Assembly: GCF_019649055.1 (NCBI RefSeq)
Contig: NW_026570261.1
Location: forward strand, 372,001 to 436,000
Source: Paramacrobiotus metropolitanus
Taxonomy: Eukaryota; Tardigrada; Eutardigrada; Parachela; Macrobiotidae
Reading direction: 5' to 3'
DNA: 64,000 nucleotides
Below, in pieces: positions 55,331 through 64,000 of this stretch. The first letter of the stretch is position 1, and each line of letters starts with the position of its first letter. The notes under the pieces are model-generated. The model was not told where the DNA came from. It was given only the letters and a program-made list of their open reading frames with translations, and did not search any database. The translations under genes and the position numbers were made by a program.

Positions 55331-56554
55331 TAAAGGAAGCATATCAATGAAATCATCTGGTTTAAAAGCTGCAGCAAATTTGTATTAAAATTTGCCTGTG
55401 TCATTTTTTTTTGCAATTTGTATCTCTAGTTTCGTGGTGCGCTAGATTCATATCTTGAATTATTGAAAAAATGCTCTAAAAATGGTTTCCGTTCTTAATT
55501 GGTAGTTATGGGAGTGGTATGCAACAGAACCAGGTAGGATAAGAAACGCACGTTTAGTGCACCAAAACGCGTTTAACTGTTTTGCCAAAATCTATCAAAA
55601 ATTAACGGAAGTTACTCCTTTACCCTTCTATGTATTCGAGAACGAAAATTCTCAGGAAAATGTATGCACTATACAGATTAGCTGGTTGGAACATGGAAGT
55701 AGCATCTATACTTGAAATATGAAACAACGACAAAAGATAACGAGACTTTAGATAGTCTCTAAATATAAGAAACCCATGATCCATTCACTCAGTGCTCATT
55801 TGTTTCTTTTTCCGTCTTCGTACGGCGTAATGTCATTTATGGGGCCTACGAACATTAGGCTATCTGTTGCGTACCGCCCACCCCATGGTTATACAGCGCT
55901 GGTACGGCGTTGATCGATGCTCACTTCCCAGCTAATTTCTGTTTTGCAAAGGTAGCGATAACATCTCCACCCGCCACACCCGACTTGTTTGCTGTGATAT
56001 GACTCTGTCGCCAATAAAGGGGGCTTTATGTCTTTTATGTTCGGTACAGGCCTGGAAATCGACCAACGTGCACGGCGCTGAACGCACAAGTGCGCATCCG
56101 ACACTGTTCCCTAGCCGAGAACTTCCACATGCCCACACGGCACTCGCCGTTCCGACGAAAGATGCAAAAATGCAAGTAGAACGCACTTTAGTTAGTTTTT
56201 TTTAAAAACAGGTCGGTGTGCCAGAGCGTATGTATATCACTGGAGTTGTCAGAAAGGCAAAACTTCCAAACGAAAGGCATTCCTGCCATTGCACGATGCT
56301 GTTTCTCGAATTTCGCGTAAATAATTCATCGCATGACACAATATTTCGATATTGTATTGCATATGCAGCTGTTATGGTAATTCTGTACAAACACTGTGCC
56401 TGCGAATTGACATACCATCGATCCTGAGCCTCCGCAGACCCGGAGATATTTCTTAGCTGGCAGTACTGCCAGCCTTAATCTCGGCTTCCTACAAGTCAGC
56501 AGTTTTAGGCGCGCGAGTATAAATCGTCCAAAAGTTCTTATAAACCGACCAAAA
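55331..56554. other. Intergenic between the two GR-like genes
   Basis: Frames at 55889-56205 and 56218-56427 show no domain. A TATAAAT at 56518-56524 lies 31 bp before the ATG of gene B; this is close for a TATA box but plausible if the 5' UTR is very short. Confidence 0.45.
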
Positions 56555-58050
56555 ATGACCTGGTTTGTGCGGATGATTGCGTTTTGTATGAAGCTTTTTG
56601 GCTTATGGCCATACAACAGCAGTGCCACGACAGTATACCCGAAAACCGGCGAAAGGCAGCGCTTCCAGTTCAGCCCATACCTAGCCTGCTGGGCATTTGT
56701 GATATTCGCAATGTCTCTTTTTCATTGTCTCTCGTGGACAACAACCTACCTGCACATCAATGCGAAAGACCTCCAAGAACTGGAATTTTTTGCTCTGCTC
56801 CGAATATTCTTCAGTACGGTTTTAATGGCCCAAGCGCCGCTGCTGCAGATTACCATATGCAGCAAAATCCGGCACCTTTTTGACGTCACGTTCAAATTAA
56901 TCACTTTTGTCGAAGATTTTACATCACCAGCTCTGAAGACCCGATCGCTATACGTTATTATCGTCTTGTTAATATGGAGCATTGTGTATTGCACGGGTAT
57001 TATCGGAGGTGTTTATCAGAGCTACGACGATCTGTTGCTCTACACAGACAGTTCTTGGATGATGCCAGTACCGTTATTGGGAGCCATGTCACCGCAGCGA
57101 ATCCCGATTATCGTTGCGGCAGTATTCGCGATGATATGCGGGGCGTATGCCGTACTGAGTGAATCCGTGACCCAGATGCTGCTGTTCTCTGCCATACTGT
57201 ACATTCATGCAGCGTACCAACAGATGCAAACTGAAATGGATGAATTAACGCTGGATGCCAAGAACGAAGAAGTATTGGTACAGCAGATGGAGAAAATGCA
57301 GCTTAAGTTTCAAAAGCTGCAATTATTTGTGAACGATCTCAACGACATATTTTCGGGGTTTATGTTTCTGACCTTTATCAAAGACATTATTTGCTTAGCA
57401 GCGGTTGTGGGCGCTGCGATTACCGCACTGGATCCCAGCCAGACAGACCTGTTGCAGTGGTTCGCCCGGAATATGACCTTAATTATTGGCGGTCTGGTTT
57501 TGGTAAACGCGATGATAAAGTTATGTACCTGCACCCTCTGTCACGAGAAAGTCAGTGCCACACTTACATTAGATTCGCTTTCAATAAATACTGTATAATA
57601 AAAAGATAATAAATCATTAGATTTAAAATTAAAATAATTAAGTCTACAAAAGCTAGTTTTTCTCTTCTAGATTGATGATGTCAGTTTAGCGCTGCAGCGT
57701 GCTGCCGTTTCCATTGATTGTGTGCATTTACGCCTCCAAATCGACAATTTCCTTCGGCTAATAAGAACGGGAAGTCACAGTATCACCATTGGTGGCTTTT
57801 GTAAGATTGACCGCGGCTTCATTCGATCGGTCAGTGCTGTACCGAGTGTTTCTCTTCGAGAGCCCACATATTTTCCTAATTTTCTTTGCAGTTCTTTGCA
57901 ATCCTCCTCACTTACGGTGTACTCATTTACCAAACACACGACACCAAGATGGACATCCAGAAACTGGTTTCAAATCAGCGCTTCGCTGCTTTTGAATCAC
58001 ACTTCGACAAGTGCTTCGCCAATTGTACAGTGCCGGCTGAAGCCACTTAA
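56555..58050 (+). CDS. Gustatory-receptor-like 7TM protein (7tm_7 type) gene B, 437 aa
   Basis: Three exons: 56555-57550, 57671-57829, 57892-58050, all phase 0, 437 residues. About seven TM helices, for example ACWAFVIFAMSLFHCLSWTT, LRIFFSTVLMAQAPLLQITI, SLYVIIVLLIWSIVYCTGII, FLTFIKDIICLAAVVGAAIT and NMTLIIGGLVLVNAMIKLCT. After a conserved SITIGGFCKIDRGFIRS segment, the last helix reads LLTYGVLIYQTHDTK. This matches the GR signature TYhhhhhQF in TM7 except for the final F. Three late helices split by short phase-0 introns are also typical of GR genes. Family members are membrane chemoreceptors or ligand-gated cation channels with an intracellular N-terminus. The long loop with charged residues (QQMEKMQLKFQKLQ) looks helical or coiled. 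Tandem duplicate of gene A. Confidence 0.8.
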
Positions 58051-58793
58051 GAACGGCACGTGATATACTGAGTGCATGTCAGCCGGTTTGTCGCGATCTG
58101 TTACGCCGGTCGTTGGACCGTAAGCTGATGGCATACAGTTGCACGCAAATTTACTTAATAATTTTTTGTAAGATACTGCATCAGCTGCTTTTATAAATTA
58201 TCATAGCACTCGATAACGACGTAATTCGGTTGTGTTACTGAACAATAAAAGAGACAGACTGACGCGTGCCACATGTCCACTTCGCACATCCACTTCTTCC
58301 CTGAAAGGGTGCATGTAGCGTATCAATAAATTGCCGTCAATGGCAGCACGCTTGTCGCTTGTCGGAATAACTTCTTACACTTGCTACAAAGCGCGACCAC
58401 GAAAGTTTGTTCACCTGCGGTAATCAACATGTCCCATCTACAACCCGATTGTCACAAAACACACGACAAACACTCCATAATGTGACGTATAACTCGTAAA
58501 AAATAAATTGACCGGTTTTCGCATAAGTGTGTAGTTCCTTGAAAAACCGACAACAAACAACCAGGAATAAAATAATCAGGTTGTTAAGTAGGCACCGTTT
58601 AGCATGAGCAGCTCGATAACAAGGCGTTAATGAGTCGATTACTTTCCTATAACTTTGCTGCCTGCTGGCGATTAAATGTCAGAAGCAGCGAATCTGCCGA
58701 GCATTTATTGGCGATAAATGTTCTACTGTTGGATTATATAGCTGCTCTGCGGTAAAACGTTTACGTAAGCGCCAAGCCTATAATTTTTTAATA
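58051..58793. other. Intergenic; promoter of the Ig-like gene at the right
   Basis: No gene. ATTATATAG (TATA at 58735-58740) lies about 55 bp before the next ATG. Confidence 0.5.
58735..58740 (+). promoter_or_regulatory. TATA box of the Ig-like gene
   Basis: GGATTATATAGCTG, about 55 bp upstream of the ATG at 58794; predicted transcription start near 58765. Confidence 0.5.
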
Positions 58794-59334
58794 ATGGAGG
58801 CGATACTTGTTTTTTACGTTGTGTTCATGGCTGCCTGTACATCTGCCCAGAACGGTGAGATTCGCGATTTTTTAAGAGCGTTTTTTATCGTGCTATAGTT
58901 TTTTTCTTTAATTTTGATTAGATTCCCCTTTACCAAAGAAAATCACCACTGGGAAACTTTTAACTACTGTCCCGGGCAAACAAGCCGAAAATTCGAACAT
59001 CGTGTACGCTGTGCCAGGCAACTTAGTGACCATTTCCTGTAACGCATCCATCGAGCTGAATCTCAACGAAACGACTACTTTTACCCTGCAAATTTTCAAG
59101 AATTCACAGTCCATGCGCAACGTCCTTCTCACTTATCTAAACATACCACCGCGGAAAATTCTGCTGCCGTTGAATGGGTGGAAGGACCGAAACATAACGT
59201 TGTATTTTCAAGAATACCCGTTGGTCTATCTTCCCAATACCTCGGTGCAAGATGAAGCCACCTATGTGTGCTGTGTCAACCTGGAGTCGCGGTACCGAGC
59301 ATTTGTTAGCCGCACAAAATTAAAAGTTTTATGA
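58794..59334 (+). CDS. Secreted single Ig-like domain protein, 157 aa
   Basis: Exon 1 is 58794-58854 (signal peptide MEAILVFYVVFMAACTSAQ) and exon 2 is 58922-59334. The intron is phase 1, typical of Ig-domain genes. The mature part has one Ig-like fold: PGNLVTISCNAS (first Cys), several N-glycosylation sequons (NASI, NETT, NITL, NTS), then QDEATYVCCVNLES (the D-x-A-T-Y-x-C signature before the second Cys) and a closing strand TKLKVL. No TM or GPI signal, so it is predicted to be secreted. The usual core Trp is not obvious. The function is unknown; binding or cell-surface recognition is only a family-level guess. An AATAAA signal follows at 59406. Confidence 0.75.
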
Positions 59335-59405
59335 GAATCTGTATCTCTTAGGGAATAATTTATTACGGCCATGTATCAGCGGATCTCATTCTTTTTGCTT
59401 GCTTG

Positions 59406-59411
59406 AATAAA
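59406..59411 (+). terminator. Polyadenylation signal AATAAA
   Basis: AATAAA 72 bp after the stop of the Ig-like gene. Confidence 0.5.
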
Positions 59412-59557
59412 CAATTTTTCTTAACATGCTGTACCTTTTAAAGAAGGCGATATCTGTCGTGCTGGTTTGTATTACTGGTAAAAGCTGTACTACAGACACT
59501 GATTAAACACTAAAAAAAAACAGAATTAATAAGCCATTTTTTTGGGCCAGATACATC

Positions 59558-59899
59558 TTAGGGAGCATTATAGCGACATGGATCCTGTTCAATGGACAGC
59601 TTCCCATCTTTCCCTTTCAAAACCTTCAAAATTTTTCCAAAACCACCAATTGAGCCGCGCTGCGCTGGTTTGTTGTTTAGGCTCACCTGAAAGCAGCCAT
59701 AAAATGTCATAATGCCGCAGTGCGGGATTCTACAAAATCGAATTATTTCGCCAAACTGTACTGTTACCGTGTTACGTACAATGATGGTGTACATAACACC
59801 GTCCGGTAAATTTTCTGTGCGATAGCTTTGAACAGGAATCCGCTTGCCGTTCGACACCATCATCTTACAGATGAGGTTCGGACCATGGGTCAGCGCAAA
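59558..59899 (-). CDS. Orphan minus-strand exon, secreted/Ig-like type, partial
   Basis: A 3'-terminal exon on the minus strand after a plausible acceptor (TTGTTACAG|TTTGCGCTG at 59899), ending at a stop at 59558; about 113 residues. The peptide has several Cys (LICKM, IIRFCRIPHCG, FYGCFQV) and a closing ILKVLKG strand like the Ig-like neighbour, so a divergent Ig fold is possible. I could not find its first exon, and an element fragment (59992-60075) lies just upstream, so the gene may be broken. The open frame reaches 60043 if the acceptor is not used. Confidence 0.4.
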   Translation of the reverse strand, partial: FALTHGPNLICKMMVSNGKRIPVQSYRTENLPDGVMYTIIVRNTVTVQFGEIIRFCRIPHCGIMTFYGCFQVSLNNKPAQRGSIGGFGKILKVLKGKDGKLSIEQDPCRYNAP

Positions 59900-59991
59900 C
59901 TGTAACAACATGGAAGGAGTGGATTTATACATAAAAGTGAAACATACGCTTGGTACTCTGTAGATACATAATTCATCGTCAGTTACTAATG

Positions 59992-60075
59992 GAAGTGATC
60001 CGGTACATGTCAACAAATTCGTGTAATGCAGGAAAACTTTCACTTTCGCATACGTACTGTACTCTCAAACATACC
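59992..60075. mobile_element. Terminal fragment of the 41-kb foldback family
   Basis: GGAAGTGATCCGGTACATG followed by AAAACTTTCACTTTCGCATA and CTCAAACA match the left end of the element at 41281 (GGGGAAGTGGCCCGGTACAT, AAAACTTTCGCTTTCGCACA). Confidence 0.65.
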
Positions 60076-60085
60076 GAAGCGAAAC

Positions 60086-60160
60086 ATTACGCCATATTAC
60101 AGATTTACCCGCTTGTCTGTCTTCCTAATACAACTTTGAACGACAAAGCCACTTTAAAAT
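60086..60160 (+). pseudogene. Fragment of a duplicated Ig-like gene
   Basis: The encoded stretch YPLVCLPNTTLNDKATLKF matches YPLVYLPNTSVQDEATYVC of the intact gene at 58794-59334, with matching DNA (TACCCGCTTGTCTGTCTTCC against TACCCGTTGGTCTATCTTCC). Nothing else of the gene survives here. Confidence 0.75.
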
Positions 60161-60830
60161 TCTTGCTTTCGCATACTCTCACACGTTTTCCAGCACTGAC
60201 ATTAAAATTAATGCATCTTGAAAGAACTGATCGTGATTGTGAGGTGAAGAGTCGTTTGTGCGAAAATTAGATATGCAGTGGAACCACATAATTCAATACT
60301 TCTAGCATCTTTACCATCCCCCAAGAATTTCGCAAGATAACGCGATGATGCATAAGTCTAGTAAAGCCAGTAGATGAAGAAAAGGAGATTGTGAATAGTA
60401 AAAGTCGCAAAATAACTTTGTATTAGGTATAGACTTTGGATTACTTACTGCCATGTTGACCAATTCTTATCATTATCACCTACCAGTAGGTTACTAATAA
60501 GTGATACCCGATGTGATAAGTCAGCAAATCAGAGCTCTCATAATAGTTTCGAGTCTTTTGACTATGTACTTCATATGTACAATAGGTACAATACACAGTA
60601 ATTAGCGCCACCTGAGATGTTCAGTGACCAACTGGATCGTCAAAATCAATTTCTTTTCACTTTTTATTTATTTGACAATATGCACATCAACCATGTCTGT
60701 AAAATGAGTATAATTTAAATACGAAAAAACTTACTCTTCATTCAAAAATAGTGTTGCAAGTTATGTAACTGTAACCCTCTATTAATATGTTCGGGGCAAG
60801 TGGTAGGGCCATCGCATGCATTTGTAATTC
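60161..60830. other. Intergenic, upstream of U1
   Basis: No protein gene. The last 70 bp should hold the snRNA promoter (PSE); I cannot assign a PSE without knowing the species consensus. Confidence 0.4.
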
Positions 60831-60996
60831 ATACTTACCTGGACCCGGAATGGCGCAGTTCACGATTTGCCCATCCCCATCGGAGTGGTCCCATTGCACT
60901 TCCGGGATTATGAAGGTGGCCTCTTCGGTCAAAAAGATCGGGGTAGGGGGTCAGAATTTTTGATAGTTGGGGGACTGCGTTCGCGCTATCCCCTTC
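60831..60996 (+). ncRNA. RNU1: U1 snRNA
   Basis: Starts with ATACTTACCTGG, the invariant U1 5' end that pairs with splice donors. It contains CCATTGCACTTCCGG (stem-loop II signature), the Sm site AATTTTTGATAG, and then GGGGGACTGCGTTCGCGCTA-TCCCC, the strongly conserved stem-loop IV. Total length about 166 nt, right for U1. The order and spacing of all four elements fit. The stem-loop I region (TGGCGCAGTTCACGATTTGC) is more diverged from the vertebrate form. Likely Pol II/PSE-driven. Whether this copy is expressed cannot be told from sequence alone. Confidence 0.92.
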
Positions 60997-61552
60997 CAAT
61001 TAAACAAAGAAAGGGGAGACTGGGAGGGTAGTGTCTACACTGTCTAGTTTAGACCACCGAAGTCTATTGCCGATAAGCAATACGGCGATAAATCACACTA
61101 TGCCTAGTGGCTACCGGCACGGGCTACCGAATTCTGTGATAAGCAAGTATAGGTACAGTGTGAGCAGATTCCACTAATTGACGTTGATTGGGTGTCATTA
61201 CACGAGTACTCTATACAGTATTTGCCAATGTTCATGTGGATAAGTATATCCTAGGCACTCGGGTTAGTACAATTCGGCATAAGACATTTACAGTATAAGG
61301 TGAGCAAGAGATTCCTTACGGTTAGTTATGAATGCTTATTTTAAGCAACAAAATGCTGTTCTAGGCATACGTTCATTTCAAAATTCAGTTACTCGTTTGA
61401 ACAAAAAACTTTCACTTAAATCATGGAAAAATTTCTAGTTTTATTATAGCTCATTACGTTTTTGCTATTGCGAAAACTGACACAAAAACTGATCAAAAAA
61501 TACGATGCCAACTTTTCGAAATTCCATATATTTGGTATTTTGGTTGCAACCG
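60997..61552. other. Intergenic, no supported gene
   Basis: AT-rich; nothing recognised. Confidence 0.5.
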
Positions 61553-62023
61553 TTAGGTTACAAGGTGTTTTATTGAAACAATCAGTAATGCGGAAATGAA
61601 TACCAAGATTTTTTTGCCGTTCAGTTTTGAATTTGATAACAATGTCATGTACCGGGTCACACCCTTAACTGCTGGTTGAATGTTATAGTGGAAGTTACAG
61701 GCCGCCACTGAATAACGACCCTTCCAGTCACTGTTTTTCAATAAGTAATTCGGGGGCTTCGAATAATAATACCAATTCTGTATCGCTATCGCATTGTGCG
61801 ACAACATCTGTTGCGAAAATTTACCCGCAAGTGTTGCTGCCGAGCCTTGTTAAACATCTACGCTTTAATTCCCAGCATTCTCCGCAATAAAGTTTCGAAA
61901 CTTGCAGCAAGAACATACCTTAGTTATGCTTTCGACTTCGGCATCTGGACGAAGAGAACTAACTTCCCGTGCACCACTGATTACCACAAATCCCAAGCAC
62001 AACAAGATCCTATGCCCAAACAT
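61553..62023 (-). CDS. Small secreted or GPI-type protein, two exons, 119 aa
   Basis: Exon 1 is 62023-61919 (MFGHRILLCLGFVVISGARE, a good signal peptide) and ends ACTAAG|gtatgt. Exon 2 is 61807-61553 after CAACAG, phase 0. The mature part is aromatic-rich (QNWYYYSKPPNYLLKNSDWK, VAACNFHYNIQ) with a single clear Cys. It ends in a basic residue pair and a hydrophobic C-terminal tail (KKILVFISALLIVSIKHLVT) that could be a GPI signal or a TM segment. AATAAA (minus strand) lies at the very end of the frame. I recognise no family. The splice join is supported by the signal peptide and matching phase, but the gene is short and not confirmed by a paralogue. Confidence 0.45.
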
Positions 62024-64000
62024 GGCTGCGATAACACAGGACGAGTTGTACTATGGAGTATGGAGAACGCCTTGCAAATTATAATTATGTTAGATAATCG
62101 AACAGGTTATTACTGTATTAGCGATTTAGCGTATGTACATAATATTTATTTATCCGCCAGTCTGCTAGAACACTCTGACTTGTCGTATAGAAATTATAAA
62201 CAGCCTGTGGCACACAACCGGAATTTTTGCTGGAGGTCACACAGTGTTGTACGAGTACATACAGTATATAGCATGACTTGCACTATCGCTGCAAAAAGTC
62301 GCGAAAAAACTGCAAAATGATTTTTATGTAAATTCTGATAAACGGATTTTTCGTCTTAAACTGCGGTATATTCAGTTACAAACCGGATCTAAACATGCTC
62401 CTTTCGTGTTACCGCTCATTTGAATTCGAAGTTGCACAATTTTTGGGTCGGTTTTGTTGCATTCTGCTTTATATGTGGCTTGAAGCGAAAACTGCCGCCA
62501 AGTACAGAGTACTTGTTCCGCCAGGTACTTGTTTTTATGCTTGCGTTAATTTATTAATCGCACTAATTTTCAAAGAAAACAAATTACAATTTGAAGTGCG
62601 TTCATCATGTAGAGAAATAAAAAATGGCACTTTTGACATTTTGCGCTTTTAACTCTGGACCAAACCTTCTGGTTTAGTAAAGAACTGGCAGGACCCAAAC
62701 CATCGCAGAGTCATTTTACCGCCACGATGACTTGTCACTAAACTACAAGAAATCGGTGATGACAGTGCGTCAAACCGATCAAACAACAAATTTAGCTAAT
62801 ACCCTGACGCATAGATTGATTCATTTTGGCAGCGGTGCAATATCAGTAGCTATGACCGGCTGCCATCACGTATATCCGGCGATTTAACCAGAAATCACCA
62901 CACATTTCGGTACGCAACATTAAGAGCGCCACTGGAGCGCGACAGTAGAACATTTTCCCTGGCAAACTGTTCCCGGGTTTTCTTTGTCCTCGACCGCTGT
63001 CACCGCCGCGCCGACATCTCTCTTATATGGACACATCCTGACGCGAAATTAGCCGGTGCCACGTTGACACGTGCACATGTGCGCAACCGGCATTTTTACA
63101 CACCAAAGACGGTTTTTTTCTCCCTATGCCATGCGCAACACATTCCAGCAACGAATCTAATTAAGCATTCCAGCCAGTGCGGATGCGCAAGCGAGCGCAG
63201 CCACCGCTTAATTATGATCCGCCACATTTTCCCCTGTCACAACATCCAACCGCGCAGCGCCTCGGTTTCACGTCAGTCCAAAGTGTAAGCCGCAGCGATA
63301 AGCGCTACCCATGTCAATACATTATCAATTCTAACCCGCTTCCACCGTATTTACCCATCGCAACCGCTGCTACATAAAAATGTTCGGCAGTTTGTTTGGA
63401 TCTCGCTTAACGCGGAATTAAACGACGTGTGGTTGTTGTGCGGAAAGATGGGACCATTCAAATAGCGTGTGCTGTTAATATTCCCGCCATGATGTTTTAT
63501 GTCGGTGCTAATGGATGATACGGACTATTAAGGCTGCGCCCATCACAGACAACAACTCCGGGTAAGTGTCCATACTGTTGGAAATGATGTCTCCCAACCG
63601 CTTTTTCCGGTCTGCCTCTCGTTTCCCCCGGTTGACATAACGAAGCCGGTGCATTTTCTTTTAATAACCCGATCAGAAAAATGATGTAGTTTGCATTGCT
63701 AATCTAAATATTTAGCTGTTAAGTGTATTTATTCTTGGCCATTTTCGTATCGGGGCGCTCTTGCTCTCGCTCACTCTCTCGGTGTCTCAGCACTTTCCCG
63801 CGGCACGACATGTACTTGGATGTGATGGACATGATTGAGAAATCAAAACAAAACACTGGGTTATACGCTGTGCAACACACGCAGTACATGCGCTTTAAGT
63901 AGCCTCTAAAAATGATGTCCCATCTCATAAATCTTATGCCACAGCTAAATTTGCCCGCACGTTTGTCCCCCCTAATGTTCAGTCGTGTCAAATAACCGCG
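62024..64000. other. Intergenic, no supported gene
   Basis: Frames at 62395-62652, 63064-63377 and 63719-63991 have no recognisable domain, splice partners or repeats. GC content rises after 62.9 kb, but I see no exon structure. Confidence 0.5.

Noticed and set aside
55889-56205. Overlapping frames on both strands between the GR-like genes
   Set aside because: Antisense pairs of similar length with no motif.
60738-60932. 64-codon minus-strand frame with a perfect-looking splice donor (CAG|GTAAGTAT)
   Set aside because: It is antisense to the U1 snRNA; the donor is simply the reverse complement of the U1 5' end, which is complementary to splice donors by nature.
1-64000. CRISPR arrays, operons, ribosome binding sites, riboswitches
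   Set aside because: Searched by eye and not found; the window is a eukaryotic nuclear sequence with spliced genes.

Overview
This is a eukaryotic, animal-type nuclear window: genes are broken by many short introns (often 50-100 bp, GT-AG) and include a receptor guanylyl cyclase, several 7TM receptors, an SMP/C2 lipid-transfer protein, an intron-containing tRNA-Tyr and a U1 snRNA. Compact introns, a tandem DHRS11-like array and insect-type gustatory-receptor-like genes suggest a small-genome ecdysozoan. My best guess is a tardigrade; that is inference from gene content, not proof.

Layout. 1-7.2 kb: the 3' end of a rhodopsin-class GPCR, a small secreted-protein gene on the minus strand, a TA-flanked MITE and a decayed copy of the first GPCR. 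9.4-16.2 kb: an intact two-exon atypical GPCR, a 1.1-kb TA-flanked inverted-repeat element, and a frameshifted paralogue of that GPCR with about 660 bp inserted. 17.1-17.6 kb: a retroelement C-terminal remnant. 18.9-24.7 kb: a complete 19-exon receptor guanylyl cyclase whose spliced frame stays open for about 1064 codons. 25.4-35.7 kb (minus): a 12-exon C2CD2/C2CD2L (TMEM24)-like gene with TM, SMP and C2 domains and a basic tail. 37.9-48.5 kb: four head-to-tail DHRS11-like SDR genes with the same five-exon structure. Palindromic MITEs, a tRNA-Tyr pseudogene and a 51-bp minisatellite lie between them. 49.7-51.6 kb: two halves of a broken GPCR in opposite orientation. 52.7 kb: tRNA-Tyr. 53.5-58.1 kb: two gustatory-receptor-like genes, the first with one frameshift. 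58.8-61 kb: a secreted Ig-like protein, a fragment of a second copy, an orphan minus-strand exon and a U1 snRNA gene. 61.5-62.0 kb: a small secreted-protein gene on the minus strand. The last 2 kb show no gene.

The genes do not form one pathway. The common theme is membrane sensing (GPCRs, receptor cyclase, GR-like receptors) plus lipid/steroid chemistry (TMEM24-like, DHRS11-like). Local duplication followed by decay is frequent, and TA-flanked inverted-repeat elements recur throughout. All multi-exon models were joined by hand from splice sites and reading phase; no alignment or transcript data were available.
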